The notes: a model not told the origin generated them from the sequence alone. A DNA stretch of 64,000 nt from Sinorhizobium sojae CCBAU 05684 (GCF_002288525.1 NZ_CP023067.1:3079001-3143000); one strand, 5' to 3'. Shown: positions 11,972-21,928, counted from the first letter of the stretch. A program made the numbers and translations.

Positions 11972-12568
11972 TCAGTGCCTGATCCCGGCATAGGCGCGGT
12001 CGCCCCACAGCGCCTCGACCGTTCGGTTTCGCAGGCAACGGCTGCGGTAATACCAATAGCGAAGCGGATTTCGCGCCGCATAATCCTGATGATATTCCTC
12101 GGCCGGCCAGAACCTGGCGGGGCCCTCTACGGGCGTGACGATCGGCCGCCCCAACTCGGCCTCAGCCTTGATCTTCTCGGCCTTGGCATCCATTGCCTGG
12201 GCGTCGTTGAGCGCATAGATGGCCGTCGTATAGGCAAAGCCGCGATCGCAGAACTGCCCGCCTGCATCCGTCGGATCCGTAGTGCGGAGCAGGATGCTCA
12301 CGAGTTCCGCATAGGAGACCCGCGCGGGATCGAACTCGATGCGGACCACTTCGCGGTGACCACCCTGCTCGTAGGTCTTGTAGGTCGGATTCGCGCTCTT
12401 CCCGCCGGCATAGCCGGAGACCGTCTCGAGAACGCCCGGCACGGCATCGAAATCGGATTCCACGCACCAGAAGCAGCCGCCCGCGAAAATCGCATATTGC
12501 GGCTCGGCCGCCCGCACCGGTATGAACAGCAGAAGAAAAGCGGCCAGTCCGATGAACGGGCGAAGCAT
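11972..12568 (-). CDS. msrA: peptide-methionine (S)-S-oxide reductase, exported form
   Basis: Repairs methionine-S-sulfoxide in proteins. The 198-residue product begins with a signal peptide (MLRPFIGLAAFLLLFIPVRA), then the catalytic motif GGCFWCVESDF with the nucleophilic cysteine just after it, GYAGGKSANPTY, HREVVRIEFDP, and EEYHQDYAARNP near the C-terminus. A further cysteine in RSRCLRN may resolve the sulfenic acid. The signal peptide suggests a periplasmic enzyme, unlike the common cytoplasmic MsrA, so reductant would have to come from a membrane or periplasmic thiol system not seen here. Confidence 0.94.
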   Translation of the reverse strand: MLRPFIGLAAFLLLFIPVRAAEPQYAIFAGGCFWCVESDFDAVPGVLETVSGYAGGKSANPTYKTYEQGGHREVVRIEFDPARVSYAELVSILLRTTDPTDAGGQFCDRGFAYTTAIYALNDAQAMDAKAEKIKAEAELGRPIVTPVEGPARFWPAEEYHQDYAARNPLRYWYYRSRCLRNRTVEALWGDRAYAGIRH

Positions 12569-12590
12569 AGGCGACCTCCATCCTCCGCTA

Positions 12591-12689
12591 GCGCATCGAG
12601 ATTTCCGAGAACCGATTTCCGGAAAGCTCGATGCGCAGATTCGAACAGTTACAGCGACCTTTGCGCTCCTGAAAGGACGCGCGGCGCCT
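12591..12689. repeat. palindromic repeat followed by half of a mosaic repeat
   Basis: An imperfect palindrome with arms GCGCATCGAG / CTCGATGCGC (12591-12636) is followed by TTACAGCGACCTTTGCGC...GCGCGGCGCC (12649-12689), the inverted form of the GCGCCGCGC-type mosaic repeat. The spacer between sdhB and msrA is made largely of this. Confidence 0.65.
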
Positions 12690-12816
12690 TAATACCTATC
12701 CGCCTGGCCGCAGCTTTCAAATCACATAGCGACACGTCGGTGTGAGAGCCGTGATAAAGCAGACGGCGAGCCACCTTCGTGACCCGCCGCCGGATTGTCG
12801 CAACGGATGCCGACGG

Positions 12817-13596
12817 TCAGAACCGCCGCTCGACGAGCATCTTCTTGATCTCGCCGATCGCCTTCGCCGGGTTCAGACCCTTCGGACAGGCCTGAGCACA
12901 GTTCATGATCGTGTGGCAGCGATAGAGCCGAAACGGGTCCTCGAGATTGTCGAGCCGCTCGCCGGTTGCCTCGTCTCTGGAGTCGATCAGCCAGCGATAA
13001 GCCTGCAGCAGGACGGCGGGACCGAGATAGCGGTCGCCGTTCCACCAGTAGCTCGGACAGGAGGTCGAGCAGCAGGCGCAGAGAATGCACTCATAAAGCC
13101 CGTCGAGCTTGGCGCGGTCCTCATGGCTCTGCCGCCATTCCTTGGCCGGCGTCGGCGAGACCGTCTTCAGCCAGGGCTCGATCGACCGGTGCTGGGCGTA
13201 GAAATTGGTGAGATCCGGAACGAGGTCCTTGACCACGGGCATGTGCGGCAGCGGATAGATCTTCACCGCACCCGTAACCTCATCCATCCCCTTGGTGCAG
13301 GCGAGCGTATTGGTGCCGTCGATGTTCATCGCGCAGGAACCGCAGATGCCCTCGCGACAGGAGCGGCGCAAGGTCAGCGTCGGATCGATGTTGTTCTTGA
13401 TGTAGAGCAGCCCGTCGAGCACCATCGGCCCGCAATCGTCGACATCGATATAATAGGTATCGATCCGCGGGTTCTTGCCGTCGTCCGGATTCCAGCGATA
13501 GACCCGGTATTCACGGAAATTCGTCGCGCCGGCCGGTTTCGGCCAGACCCGGCCTTCGGTGATCTGCGAGTTCTTGGGAAGAGCGAGTTCAACCAT
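12817..13596 (-). CDS. sdhB: succinate dehydrogenase iron-sulfur subunit
   Basis: Electron-transfer subunit of respiratory complex II. The 259-residue product has the [2Fe-2S] cysteines in [15 protein letters not shown] and a further Cys in NTLACTKG, and the [4Fe-4S]/[3Fe-4S] cysteines in [16 protein letters not shown] and [17 protein letters not shown]. It ends with [13 protein letters not shown], typical for the family. It follows sdhA by 18 bases and is last in sdhC-sdhD-sdhA-sdhB. Confidence 0.98.
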   Translation of the reverse strand: MVELALPKNSQITEGRVWPKPAGATNFREYRVYRWNPDDGKNPRIDTYYIDVDDCGPMVLDGLLYIKNNIDPTLTLRRSCREGICGSCAMNIDGTNTLACTKGMDEVTGAVKIYPLPHMPVVKDLVPDLTNFYAQHRSIEPWLKTVSPTPAKEWRQSHEDRAKLDGLYECILCACCSTSCPSYWWNGDRYLGPAVLLQAYRWLIDSRDEATGERLDNLEDPFRLYRCHTIMNCAQACPKGLNPAKAIGEIKKMLVERRF

Positions 13597-13614
13597 GTGC
13601 CTTAATCCTCGAGA

Positions 13615-15456
13615 TCAGTAGACGCGCGCCTTCGGCTCGATCTTCTTCGCATCGATGCCGTCCGCGATGAGCTCGGTGTGGACCGGGCGATAGTCGAGTC
13701 GGACCTCGCCGGCTTCGTTCACCCAGGCGAGCGTGTGCTTGCGCCAGTTGACGTCGTCGCGTCCGCCGAGCGGGCCGTCCTTGTAGTCCTCGCGCGCATG
13801 CGCGCCACGGCTCTCCTTGCGCGCTTCCGCGCCATAGACCGTGGTGATGGCATTGGCCATAAGGTTTTCCAATTCCAGCGTCTCGACGAGGTCGGAGTTC
13901 CAGATCATAGAGCGATCCGTGACCTTGACGTCCGGCAGTTCCTTCCAGATCGCCGAGAGGCGGCGGCAGCCGGATTCGAGTGATTCCTGCGTGCGGAATA
14001 CCGCCGCGTCCTCCTGCATGGCGCGCTGCATCTTGTCGCGCAGCACTGCCGTCGGCGTACCGCCATTGGCGAAGCGCAGCCGGTCGAAGCGATCCATGAT
14101 GCGATCACAGGCAGCTGTGTTGATCTCCGGCACCGCCTGGTTGCGGTCGATGATCTGACCGGCGCGGATTGCCGCGGCGCGGCCGAAGACCACGAGGTCG
14201 ATCAAAGAGTTGGAGCCGAGGCGGTTGGCGCCGTGCACCGAGGCGCAGCCCGCTTCGCCGACCGCCATCAGGCCGGGCGCGAGGCGCTCAGGGTTCTGGG
14301 CGTCGGCATTCAGCACCTCGCCCCAGTAATTGGTCGGGATGCCGCCCATATTGTAGTGGACCGTCGGCAGCACTGGGATCGGCTCGCGGGTGACGTCGAC
14401 GCCGGCAAAGATTTTCGCCGATTCCGAGATACCCGGCAGGCGCTCGTGCAGCACGGCTGGATCAAGGTGATCGAGATGCAGGAAGATATGGTCCTTGTTC
14501 TTGCCGACGCCGCGGCCCTCGCGGATCTCCATCGTCATGCAGCGCGAAACGACGTCGCGCGAGGCCAGATCCTTGGCCGAGGGAGCGTAACGCTCCATGA
14601 AGCGCTCGCCCTCGGAATTCACGAGATAGCCGCCCTCGCCGCGCGCGCCTTCGGTGATGAGACAGCCCGCACCATAAATGCCGGTCGGATGGAACTGCAC
14701 GAATTCCATGTCCTGCAACGGCAGGCCGGCACGCGCGATCATGCCGCCGCCGTCGCCGGTGCAGGTATGCGCCGAGGTCGCCGAGAAATAGGTGCGGCCG
14801 TAACCGCCGGTCGCCAGCACCACCATTTTGGCGGCGAAGCGGTGGATCGTGCCGTCGTCGAGGTTCCAGGCGACGACGCCGGTGCAGCGGCCGTCGTCGG
14901 ACATGATCAGGTCGATCGCGAAAAATTCGATGAAGAACTCGGCGTTGTTCCTGAGCGACTGGCCGTAAAGCGTGTGCAGGATCGCATGGCCGGTGCGGTC
15001 GGCCGCAGCACAGGTACGCTGCACGGGCGGGCCCTCCCCATAGTTCTGCATGTGGCCGCCGAAGGGTCGCTGGTAGATCTTGCCTTCCTCATTGCGCGAG
15101 AAGGGTACGCCATAATGCTCGAGCTCATAGACCGCCTTCGGCGCTTCCATGGCGAGATATTGCATGGCGTCGACGTCGCCGAGCCAGTCCGACCCTTTCA
15201 CCGTATCGTAGAGATGCCATTGCCAGCAGTCCGGCGTCATATTCTGCAGCGAGGCCGCGATACCGCCCTGCGCCGCGACCGTATGGGAGCGCGTCGGGAA
15301 GACCTTGGTTATGCAAGCGGTCTTGAGGCCTTGCTCGGCCATGCCGAGGGTCGCGCGCAGACCCGCGCCGCCGGCGCCGACGACGACCACGTCGAAGGCG
15401 TGGTCGACATATTGATAGGCCTTGCCGTTCGCAGCCGGTGAACTGATGGATGCCAT
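13615..15456 (-). CDS. sdhA: succinate dehydrogenase flavoprotein subunit
   Basis: Catalytic subunit of complex II, oxidising succinate to fumarate. The product is 613 residues, with the FAD site [20 protein letters not shown] at the N-terminus, the covalent-flavin histidine in [34 protein letters not shown] and the C-terminal KEPKARVY-like tail. The start at 15456 ([12 protein letters not shown]) is chosen over an in-frame ATG at 15474 because it matches the usual length. It begins 7 bases after sdhD. Confidence 0.98.
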   Translation of the reverse strand: MASISSPAANGKAYQYVDHAFDVVVVGAGGAGLRATLGMAEQGLKTACITKVFPTRSHTVAAQGGIAASLQNMTPDCWQWHLYDTVKGSDWLGDVDAMQYLAMEAPKAVYELEHYGVPFSRNEEGKIYQRPFGGHMQNYGEGPPVQRTCAAADRTGHAILHTLYGQSLRNNAEFFIEFFAIDLIMSDDGRCTGVVAWNLDDGTIHRFAAKMVVLATGGYGRTYFSATSAHTCTGDGGGMIARAGLPLQDMEFVQFHPTGIYGAGCLITEGARGEGGYLVNSEGERFMERYAPSAKDLASRDVVSRCMTMEIREGRGVGKNKDHIFLHLDHLDPAVLHERLPGISESAKIFAGVDVTREPIPVLPTVHYNMGGIPTNYWGEVLNADAQNPERLAPGLMAVGEAGCASVHGANRLGSNSLIDLVVFGRAAAIRAGQIIDRNQAVPEINTAACDRIMDRFDRLRFANGGTPTAVLRDKMQRAMQEDAAVFRTQESLESGCRRLSAIWKELPDVKVTDRSMIWNSDLVETLELENLMANAITTVYGAEARKESRGAHAREDYKDGPLGGRDDVNWRKHTLAWVNEAGEVRLDYRPVHTELIADGIDAKKIEPKARVY

Positions 15457-15463
15457 GACGAAA

Positions 15464-15844
15464 TTACCCTGCAAAAGCGATCTTCAGAATGGCGAAAAGA
15501 CAGAGGCCGCCGATCGCGATCGCAAAAAACGTGTTAAGCATGAGGAGCGCGATCTTGGCGCCCTCAGCATGGACATAGTCCTCGATGATGACCTGCATGC
15601 CGATGCGCATGTGGGTGAGCGCGGAGGTCACCACCAGAGCCATGGTCACGGCGACGAACGGGTTCGAAAGCCCCGCGACGATTTCCGCATGCGAAGCGCC
15701 GGCATAACGCGCGACGAAGAACACGAAGAAGATCAGCAGCGGAACATTGGCGACGGCGGTCAGGCGCTGGCGCCAGAAGTGATCCGTGCCCTCCTTGGCC
15801 GACCCGAGCCCGCGGACCTTGCCGAGAGGCGTGCGCATATCCAT
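15464..15844 (-). CDS. sdhD: succinate dehydrogenase membrane anchor subunit
   Basis: Membrane anchor of complex II that, with SdhC, binds heme b and ubiquinone. It is 126 residues with three hydrophobic helices (starting around residues 30, 60 and 95). The N-terminal [22 protein letters not shown] pattern is typical of the alphaproteobacterial protein (no more than its core cited here), and [15 protein letters not shown] carries the likely heme-binding histidine. It lies 13 bases after sdhC. Confidence 0.95.
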   Translation of the reverse strand: MDMRTPLGKVRGLGSAKEGTDHFWRQRLTAVANVPLLIFFVFFVARYAGASHAEIVAGLSNPFVAVTMALVVTSALTHMRIGMQVIIEDYVHAEGAKIALLMLNTFFAIAIGGLCLFAILKIAFAG

Positions 15845-15857
15845 GGTGAATCCCCTT

Positions 15858-16250
15858 TCAGCGCGCCAGAAAACCGATGATCCAGATGAGAAGCGTCAGT
15901 GTCACCGAACCGGCGAGCGTCGCCTTGGCCATCTTCGTCGCGAAGTGCTTCTCGTAACCGTAGCCGAGGTCCCAGACGAAGTGGCGCATGCCGCCCAGCA
16001 TGTGATGCATCAGCACCCAGGTATAGCCGAAGAGCACGACCTTGCCGATCAGCGTCCCGAACAGCCAGTTGACCCAATCGTAATAGGCCGCACCCGAAGC
16101 AGCGGCGATCAGCCACCAGGCGACCAGAATCGTGCCGAAATAGAGTGCACCGCCCGTGATGCGGTGCATGATCGACATGACCATCGTGGGAATCGGCTTG
16201 TAGATTTGAAGATGCGGCGAAAGCGGCCGGCTTCTTGTGACATCCGTCAT
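15858..16250 (-). CDS. sdhC: succinate dehydrogenase cytochrome b556 subunit
   Basis: Cytochrome b subunit of complex II. The 130-residue product has the family N-terminus RPLSPHLQIYKP, the signature MHRITGGALYFG, three membrane helices, and HHMLGGMRHFVWDLG with the heme-ligand histidine. It is the first gene of sdhCDAB; the promoter should lie at 16251-16510, which is AT-richer than the surroundings. Confidence 0.97.
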   Translation of the reverse strand: MTDVTRSRPLSPHLQIYKPIPTMVMSIMHRITGGALYFGTILVAWWLIAAASGAAYYDWVNWLFGTLIGKVVLFGYTWVLMHHMLGGMRHFVWDLGYGYEKHFATKMAKATLAGSVTLTLLIWIIGFLAR

Positions 16251-16511
16251 CGGAACCTCACGAAATGGCCGGATAAACCCCCGAAATCCATGCTTATCCG
16301 GTATCGCACCCGATTGTGCGCAATTCAGTCCTCCGGACCTTTAATCACCATATTGCTTAACGACAAGTATGTTTGCAGTGCGAAATAAATAAAATCGATT
16401 AGACGAAAAGCGGCATTTTTGCGTCCGGGCGAGACATCGTCGTCGTGAACGATCCCGCGGAAAAGCCAATCATTTCCGTGACATTTGCCCGCGATTGCCG
16501 CAGGATGCTGG

Positions 16512-16527
16512 TTAACGCTTCGTTAAC
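16512..16527 (+). promoter_or_regulatory. CtrA-type box (TTAA-N7-TTAAC) before secreted-protein gene
   Basis: TTAACGCTTCGTTAAC matches the full CtrA consensus TTAA-N7-TTAAC. It sits within a perfect inverted repeat GGTTAACG-CTT-CGTTAACC and ends 22 bases before the ATG at 16550, so it may overlap the promoter. Sequence match only. Confidence 0.55.
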
Positions 16528-16549
16528 CGGGTCGGGAGGCAAAGGCACG

Positions 16550-17191
16550 ATGTTTCTGTTGCGGGCGGTCCATGCGACCAAAGTCCTAGTGCTGTCCTTG
16601 AGCCTTGCCATGCCGGTCGGCCTGCCGGCGACGGCGGGGGACGGCTCTCCCGAAGTCCAGACGCGGGTACGCCATAACCATTTCAAGCACCGCCCGCCGC
16701 ACCACGCTTTTCGCAAGAAGCACGGTCATCATCGCTTCTTTGCCGGTAAGCGACGCCATCGCTCGGTCACGACCAGCATCGGCTTTTCGTCGATCGGCTC
16801 GCGGGACTTGTTCGGCGTCCGCACCAAGACCCGGCACGTCCGGCTGAAAGACCGCCGGCATCATTTCTCACGCCGCGACCGGAAGGCTTTTCCCCGCGTC
16901 ATCGTCATCGGCGGCCATGCTCCCCTCTCCTATGGCGGCCAAATCCCCTATGGCAGCTATGACGTGCCCTCGGTGATCCCGGGCATCGGGACCTATGCAG
17001 GCAACATCTCCGCCTATCGCGATGAGGGCAACGGCATTTATTTCCGCCGCGCCGACAGCTATGGCTATATCGCCGAGAACGGCGTCTATGCGCGGGCGCC
17101 GGGCAAGCGCGCGAAAATCATCGTCGTCACGCCTGGAGTGAATGCCAGCGCCTGCTCTTTCGAAGCGGGCGTGTGCGTCGTGAGGCCGTGA
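16550..17191 (+). CDS. His/Arg-rich secreted protein of unknown function
   Basis: A 213-residue protein with no family I recognise. It has a signal peptide (MFLLRAVHAT, then a hydrophobic stretch ending LPATAG near residue 30). Residues 41-71 are extremely rich in His, Lys and Arg (HNHFKHRPPHHAF, KKHGHHRFF), and a second basic stretch lies near residue 110. The C-terminal half is uncharged and Gly/Tyr-rich (SYGGQIPYGSYD) with two cysteines near the end. I chose the ATG at 16550 because GGGAGG precedes it and it opens the signal peptide; an in-frame ATG at 16445 would bury it. The histidine cluster suggests metal or surface binding, which is inference. A CtrA-type box lies just upstream. Confidence 0.75.
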   Translation: MFLLRAVHATKVLVLSLSLAMPVGLPATAGDGSPEVQTRVRHNHFKHRPPHHAFRKKHGHHRFFAGKRRHRSVTTSIGFSSIGSRDLFGVRTKTRHVRLKDRRHHFSRRDRKAFPRVIVIGGHAPLSYGGQIPYGSYDVPSVIPGIGTYAGNISAYRDEGNGIYFRRADSYGYIAENGVYARAPGKRAKIIVVTPGVNASACSFEAGVCVVRP

Positions 17192-17197
17192 GTGCCG

Positions 17198-17851
17198 TCA
17201 GCCGGCGTCGGCGAACCGCCAGACCGTTGTCCGTTTGACCTCGCTATCCTCGAGCGCCCGGGTCACCGGCACCTCATAGGTCGCAAGCGCCGTCATCATC
17301 TCGCGCGGACAATAGCTTCGGCCCGGATCGCCGACGAGGACGGCGGCACCGGCTCGCGCAAGTGTGCTGAACCACGGGCGAAGGAGGTCGGCAAACCCCC
17401 TGTCGTAGAAAACGTCGCCGGCGAGATAGACATCCGCTTCTCGGCCCCGGCCGATGACGTCCTCGCCGAGGAAGTCGATCGCGACGCCGTTCAGCTGCGC
17501 ATTGAGCCGCACCGCCGTTTCTGCCCAGGGGTCGATGTCGACGACGACGACGTCCTGCGCGCCGGCCATCTTGGCGGCGATCGCCACAAGGCCGGAGCCG
17601 GAGGCGAAATCGACGACGCGGCGTCCTCGCACGCATTCCGGATGATCGAGGACATATCGTGCCAGCCCCTGCCCTCCCGCCCAGGCGAAGGCCCAGAAGG
17701 GCGGTGGCAGCCCGATCTCCTCCAGTTCCTCCTCCGTCTTCAGCCACAGATCATGCGCTTCGCTCGCCAGATGCAGCCGTATTTCCGGTACATGCGGCGG
17801 CGAGAGAATGCCCGTGTTGGTGCGGATGAAGCTTTCGGGATCGGTTTTCAA
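17198..17851 (-). CDS. ETF-beta lysine methyltransferase-like (METTL20 family) enzyme
   Basis: Class I SAM-dependent methyltransferase of the family that includes human METTL20 and an Agrobacterium homologue reported to methylate electron-transfer flavoprotein beta and ribosomal L7/L12. Motif I appears as VVDFASGSGLVAIAA, the acidic SAM-ribose motif as VVVDIDPWA, and the catalytic-region motif as AGDVFYDRGF. I placed the start at the TTG at 17851 (about 217 residues), since homologues begin a few residues before SFIRTNTG and the in-frame ATG at 17920 would make part of the protein from a palindromic repeat (17868-17909). It is convergent with the secreted-protein gene, 6 bases apart. Confidence 0.85.
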   Translation of the reverse strand: MKTDPESFIRTNTGILSPPHVPEIRLHLASEAHDLWLKTEEELEEIGLPPPFWAFAWAGGQGLARYVLDHPECVRGRRVVDFASGSGLVAIAAKMAGAQDVVVVDIDPWAETAVRLNAQLNGVAIDFLGEDVIGRGREADVYLAGDVFYDRGFADLLRPWFSTLARAGAAVLVGDPGRSYCPREMMTALATYEVPVTRALEDSEVKRTTVWRFADAG

Positions 17852-17867
17852 GGTAGAGACACTCAGA

Positions 17868-17909
17868 GCGTGATCCGAAAGTGGGTACCGGTTTTCGGAT
17901 AAATCACGC
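17868..17909. repeat. rhizobial palindromic repeat (GCGTGATCCG... type)
   Basis: Outer arms GCGTGATcCGAAA / TTTTCGGATaaATCACGC flank a GTGGGTACCGG centre. This is the classic rhizobial palindromic intergenic repeat. It lies between the EVE-domain gene and the methyltransferase gene. Confidence 0.75.
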
Positions 17910-17921
17910 GGCAAAGACAAA

Positions 17922-18353
17922 CTACTTTGGCGGATTGTCGAGTCCGCCCATGCGGCAGACCTCGAACCATTCCTCCTCGGTCACCGGCTGCACCGAGAGC
18001 CGCATGGAGGTGACGAGCGACATGTTCGCGAGCTTCGGATTGGCCTTGATCTCCTTGAGCGATACCGGGCGCGGCATGTCCATGACGGCGCGGATGTCGA
18101 CGCAGTCCCAGCGCGGATCGCCTTCCGCCGTCGAATCCGGATGCGAAAGGGCGCAGACCTCGGTGATGCCGACGATCTCGAGCCCTTCGTTCGAATGGTA
18201 GAAGAAACCCTTGTCGCCGAGCTGCATCGCCCGCATGTTGTTGCGGGCCAGATAGTTGCGAACGCCGGTCCATTCGGTGCCCGCCTCGCCCGCATCCTTC
18301 TGCATCTGCCAGGACCACTTGATCGGTTCGGATTTGTAGAGCCAGTGAGCCAT
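17922..18353 (-). CDS. EVE-domain protein
   Basis: A 143-residue single-domain EVE protein (PUA-like fold, related to thymocyte nuclear protein 1). The family binds modified bases in DNA or RNA, but the role of this stand-alone form is not established. Typical features are the N-terminal WLYKSEP, GVRNYLARNNMRAMQLGD, FYHSNEGLEIVGI and WDCVDIRAV. It lies 6 bases downstream of the YciI gene and probably shares its transcript. The 143-residue length is normal for a single EVE domain. Confidence 0.93.
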   Translation of the reverse strand: MAHWLYKSEPIKWSWQMQKDAGEAGTEWTGVRNYLARNNMRAMQLGDKGFFYHSNEGLEIVGITEVCALSHPDSTAEGDPRWDCVDIRAVMDMPRPVSLKEIKANPKLANMSLVTSMRLSVQPVTEEEWFEVCRMGGLDNPPK

Positions 18354-18359
18354 CCCGCC

Positions 18360-18653
18360 TCAAGCCTCCGGATTGTTGAAGACCCAGTTGTAGGCCTTGA
18401 TCTCGACATTCGCGAAAAGCCCCGCCTTGGCGTAAGGGTCTGCTTCGGCAATCGCTCCCGCCTCTTCGATCGTCTCAGCCTTGACGATCACGAGACTGCC
18501 GGTCGGCTTGCCGTCCTCGCCGAGAAAGGGCCCGGCGATCTTGAGGATGCCTTTGGCGTTGAGATCGTTGAGATAGGCAATATGGTCGGGGCGGGTGTCG
18601 AGCCGCAGTTGGAGCGCCCCAGGCTTGTCCGTGCATAGAAGTGCGAAAAGCAT
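18360..18653 (-). CDS. YciI-family protein
   Basis: A 97-residue protein of the YciI/DGPF ferredoxin-like fold, whose cellular role is unclear. It begins MLFALLCTDKPGALQLR, contains the conserved TRPDHIAYLND with the putative active-site His-Asp, and AGPFLGEDGKPTGSLVIV. Two ATG codons lie in tandem (18656 and 18653) after a strong AGGAGG; I chose the second because spacing is better and the family starts with MLFA. It lies between gpsA and the EVE gene in the same direction. Confidence 0.9.
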   Translation of the reverse strand: MLFALLCTDKPGALQLRLDTRPDHIAYLNDLNAKGILKIAGPFLGEDGKPTGSLVIVKAETIEEAGAIAEADPYAKAGLFANVEIKAYNWVFNNPEA

Positions 18654-18727
18654 CATTCCTCCTGACATTATCGATCGAAGTGTTGGAGGCGGGAACCGCC
18701 CGCTCCGTTCTCGTTTCGCTCGCGGAA

Positions 18728-19714
18728 TCATTCCTGCGTGATCGGGCGCGACATCAACTGTTCGAGCGCGGTGCGCACATCGAGCCTGCCGTCGATGATG
18801 GCGGCGACCGCCTGTGTGATCGGCATTTCCACGCCAAGCTCGCCGGCCACGCGTGCCGCAACGGAGGCCGCAAAGGCGCCTTCGACGAGTTCGCCGCTGC
18901 CGTTCGCACGGCCGTTCCGACCAAGCGCGATGCCGAAGCGCAGGTTGCGAGACTGATGGCTCGTCGCCGTCAGCACCAGGTCGCCGAGGCCCGACAGCCC
19001 GCGCACCGTATCCGCTTCGCCGCCTCTTGCCGTCACGAAGCGCGACATTTCCGCAAGGCCGCGCGAAATCAGCGCCGCGCGGGCCGAATCGCCTAGCCCT
19101 GCCCCCTCGACGATGCCGCAGGCGATCGCCAGCACGTTTTTCAGCGCTCCGCCAAGCTGAACGCCGATACGATCCGTCGACGGATAGAGCCGGAAGGTCG
19201 GGCCGGAAAGGGCTGCGGCGAGGTCCTTCGCCAGCGTCATGTCGGATGCTGCGATCACCATCGCCGTCGGCAGGCCCTTGGCGATGTCGGCAGCAAAGCC
19301 CGGGCCGGACAGGACGGCGATCCTGTGGCCCGGCAGTTCCTCGTCGAGAACATCCGTGAGAAGCCGACCCGTCGACTGCTCCATGCCCTTGGCGCAGGTG
19401 ACGATCGTTGCGCCGGCGCCGATCACCGCACCGTAGCTGCGGGCGGCTGCCCTGTGCTCCTGCGACGGCATCGCGAAAAGCACGATGTCGGCGTCGATAA
19501 GCACTGTCTTATTGGCGGAAAACTGAAGCCCCGCGGGCAGCGAAATGCCGGGCAATGCCGGCTCGTTGCGCCCGGTCCGGCGGCATTCCGCGGCCGTTTC
19601 CTCGCGGCGTGCGAGCAAGATGACGTTGGCGTTCGTCCTTGCCGCCGCGACGGCGGCGAGCGCCGTTCCGAAGGCGCCCGCGCCGATGACCACGATCTTG
19701 GAATTGCCGCTCAT
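18728..19714 (-). CDS. gpsA: glycerol-3-phosphate dehydrogenase [NAD(P)+]
   Basis: Reduces dihydroxyacetone phosphate to sn-glycerol-3-phosphate for phospholipid synthesis. The 328-residue product has the nucleotide site [22 protein letters not shown], the catalytic lysine in [13 protein letters not shown], and [14 protein letters not shown]. The start at 19714 (MSGNSKIVV) is preferred to the in-frame ATG at 19738 on family length. It begins 10 bases after tsaD, an arrangement common in alphaproteobacteria. Confidence 0.97.
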   Translation of the reverse strand: MSGNSKIVVIGAGAFGTALAAVAAARTNANVILLARREETAAECRRTGRNEPALPGISLPAGLQFSANKTVLIDADIVLFAMPSQEHRAAARSYGAVIGAGATIVTCAKGMEQSTGRLLTDVLDEELPGHRIAVLSGPGFAADIAKGLPTAMVIAASDMTLAKDLAAALSGPTFRLYPSTDRIGVQLGGALKNVLAIACGIVEGAGLGDSARAALISRGLAEMSRFVTARGGEADTVRGLSGLGDLVLTATSHQSRNLRFGIALGRNGRANGSGELVEGAFAASVAARVAGELGVEMPITQAVAAIIDGRLDVRTALEQLMSRPITQE

Positions 19715-19724
19715 TTTCCGTCCA

Positions 19725-20819
19725 TCATGCCTTGGCACCGCGCTTGCCGGAGCCGATCAGTGCCTGAGCCTCGCCGTCGAGGGGCCAGCGTGAGCGCGGC
19801 GCAACCTCGAGACCGTCCGCCGGCAGCCCTGCCGCCAGCCTTTCGGCCCCCGCCCAGGCGATCATTGCCGCATTGTCCGTGCAAAGCTGGAGCGGTGGCG
19901 CAACGAAGCGAAAATCGTGCTCGTCGCAAAGCGCCTGGAGCGTCGCCCTCAGTGTCTGGTTGGCGGCCACGCCGCCGGCGACGACCAGTGCCGGTGCAGC
20001 GACCGATGCATAGTCTTCCTTGAAGCGCTTGAGCCCGCGGCCGACGCGGTCCTTGAGCGTGCGCGAGATCGCCCGCTGGAACGAAGCGCAGATATCGGCG
20101 ATATCCTCATCCGTCACCGGCTCCAGCGATTGCGCCGCCTGGCGGACGGCTGTCTTGAGGCCCGAGAAGGAGAAGTCAAGCCGGGCGTCGCCGACGAGCG
20201 GCCGCGGAAAATCGAAGCGCTCCGGATCGCCGGTCTTTGCCGCCCGTTCGACCGCCGGCCCGCCGGGATAGGGAAGGCCGAGCAATTTCGCCGTCTTGTC
20301 GAAGGCTTCGCCGAGCGCGTCGTCGATCGTCGTGCCCCAGCGCTCGTAGTCGCCGACGCCCTTCACCAGGATCAATTGCGTGTGGCCGCCGGAGACGAGC
20401 AGCATGAGATAAGGAAAGGAAAGCCCGTCCGTCAGCCGCGCTGTCAGCGCATGGCCTTCAAGATGATTGACGGCGTAGAGCGGCTTGCCTATTGCCCGGG
20501 CGATCGCCTTGCCGGTCATCAGGCCGACGATCAGCCCGCCGATAAGACCGGGACCGCTCGTCGCAGCGATCGCATCGATGTCCTTCAGCGTCACCCCGGC
20601 GCGCAAGAGCGCTTCCTCGATCAGCGCGTCCAGCGCCTCGACATGGGCGCGGGCCGCGATCTCCGGCACGACGCCGCCATAGGCGCTGTGCTCTTCCAGT
20701 TGGCTGAGCACCACGTCGCCGAGAATCCGGCCGCTGCCCTTTTCGTCGCGCAGAACGACCGAAGCCGCGGTCTCGTCGCAGCTTGTCTCTATGCCGAGAA
20801 TGCGCAGGGGCGTGGACAT
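19725..20819 (-). CDS. tsaD: tRNA N6-adenosine threonylcarbamoyltransferase
   Basis: Adds the threonylcarbamoyl group to A37 of ANN-decoding tRNAs, together with TsaB and TsaE (not in this window). The 364-residue ASKHA-fold protein has [13 protein letters not shown] at the start, the metal-binding histidines in [37 protein letters not shown] and [13 protein letters not shown]. It is divergent from hemC, with a mosaic repeat in the spacer between them. Confidence 0.98.
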   Translation of the reverse strand: MSTPLRILGIETSCDETAASVVLRDEKGSGRILGDVVLSQLEEHSAYGGVVPEIAARAHVEALDALIEEALLRAGVTLKDIDAIAATSGPGLIGGLIVGLMTGKAIARAIGKPLYAVNHLEGHALTARLTDGLSFPYLMLLVSGGHTQLILVKGVGDYERWGTTIDDALGEAFDKTAKLLGLPYPGGPAVERAAKTGDPERFDFPRPLVGDARLDFSFSGLKTAVRQAAQSLEPVTDEDIADICASFQRAISRTLKDRVGRGLKRFKEDYASVAAPALVVAGGVAANQTLRATLQALCDEHDFRFVAPPLQLCTDNAAMIAWAGAERLAAGLPADGLEVAPRSRWPLDGEAQALIGSGKRGAKA

Positions 20820-20872
20820 CAGTAGACTACTCAGTGATTGCGGTCGCGCCGAAAGGTGGGTACACCGAACTC

Positions 20873-20980
20873 GACAGCGCCCTCGCGTCTTTCAGACGCA
20901 TAAATGACGCTGTAACGCGTTGAAGTGCTGCATGGTTTGATCCTTAAATCGGTCTCCGATTTAAGGCTCCATGCAGTAAC
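20873..20980. repeat. composite mosaic repeat, two modules
   Basis: The first module (GACAGCGCCctcGCGTCTTTCAGACGC...GACGCTGTAAC) is followed by TTGAAGTGCTGCATG and the second module, a palindrome TTAAATCGG-tct-CCGATTTAA closed by CATGCAGTAA. The same two-module order appears at 30249-30350 and, inverted and shortened, at 29412-29493. It fills most of the tsaD-hemC spacer and may overlap both promoters. Confidence 0.75.
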
Positions 20981-20995
20981 AATGGATGACCGAGG

Positions 20996-21925
20996 ATGCA
21001 AACAAAACCTTTCCGCATCGGCACGCGCGGCAGCCCGCTGGCGCTGGCCCAGACCCGTGAAACGCGCGACCGGCTGGCCGCCGCCCATGGCCTGCCGCCG
21101 GAAATGTTCGAGATCGTCGTCCTCTCGACGAAAGGCGATCGGATCACCGACCGCTCGTTGGCGGAAATCGGCGGCAAGGGACTGTTTACCGAGGAACTCG
21201 AGCAGCAGCTCCTGTCCGGCGAACTCGACTTCGCCGTGCATTCCTCGAAGGACATGCCGACGAAACTTCCCGATGGGCTCACCCTCACTGCTTTTCTGCC
21301 GCGCGAGGACATTCGCGACGCCTTTATCGGCCGCACGGCGGCGAAGCTCGTCGACCTGCCGCAGGGCGCGACCGTCGGCTCCTCGTCCTTGCGCCGCCAG
21401 GCGCTGATCCGCCGGCTGAGACCCGATATCAACGTCATCACCTATAGAGGCCAGGTCGAAACGCGGCTGCGCAAGCTTGCCGAGGGCCAGGTCGAGGGCA
21501 CCCTGCTCGCCTATGCCGGCCTGAGACGGCTTGGCATGACGGACGTGCCGACCGAACTGCTCGATCCCAAAGAGTTTCCACCGGCACCGGCCCAGGGCGC
21601 GATCTGCATCGAGAGCCGCATCGGCGACGACCGCGTCGATATGCTGCTGGCGGCGATCGACGACGCACGCACCCATGAGGCGGTTTCCTGCGAACGCGGT
21701 TTCCTGGCGACGCTCGACGGCTCCTGCCGCACGCCGATTGCCGGCTATGCCACTTCCGACGGCACCCATCTCCGCTTTTCCGGCATGATCCTGACGCCTG
21801 ACGGCGCCACCTGTCACCGCGTTGAAATCGAGGGCAAGGCGGCCGACGCCACGGAACTCGGGCGCCGGGCCGGCGAAGACATCCGCGCCAAGGCGGGGCC
21901 TGGCTTTTTCGAAAGCTGGATCTGA
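20996..21925 (+). CDS. hemC: hydroxymethylbilane synthase (porphobilinogen deaminase)
   Basis: Joins four porphobilinogen molecules into hydroxymethylbilane for heme and cobalamin synthesis. The 309-residue product has [45 protein letters not shown], and the cofactor-bearing cysteine in [20 protein letters not shown] site stands immediately before the ATG. hemD starts 3 bases after its stop, so they are co-translated. Confidence 0.98.
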   Translation: MQTKPFRIGTRGSPLALAQTRETRDRLAAAHGLPPEMFEIVVLSTKGDRITDRSLAEIGGKGLFTEELEQQLLSGELDFAVHSSKDMPTKLPDGLTLTAFLPREDIRDAFIGRTAAKLVDLPQGATVGSSSLRRQALIRRLRPDINVITYRGQVETRLRKLAEGQVEGTLLAYAGLRRLGMTDVPTELLDPKEFPPAPAQGAICIESRIGDDRVDMLLAAIDDARTHEAVSCERGFLATLDGSCRTPIAGYATSDGTHLRFSGMILTPDGATCHRVEIEGKAADATELGRRAGEDIRAKAGPGFFESWI

Positions 21926-21928
21926 CCC

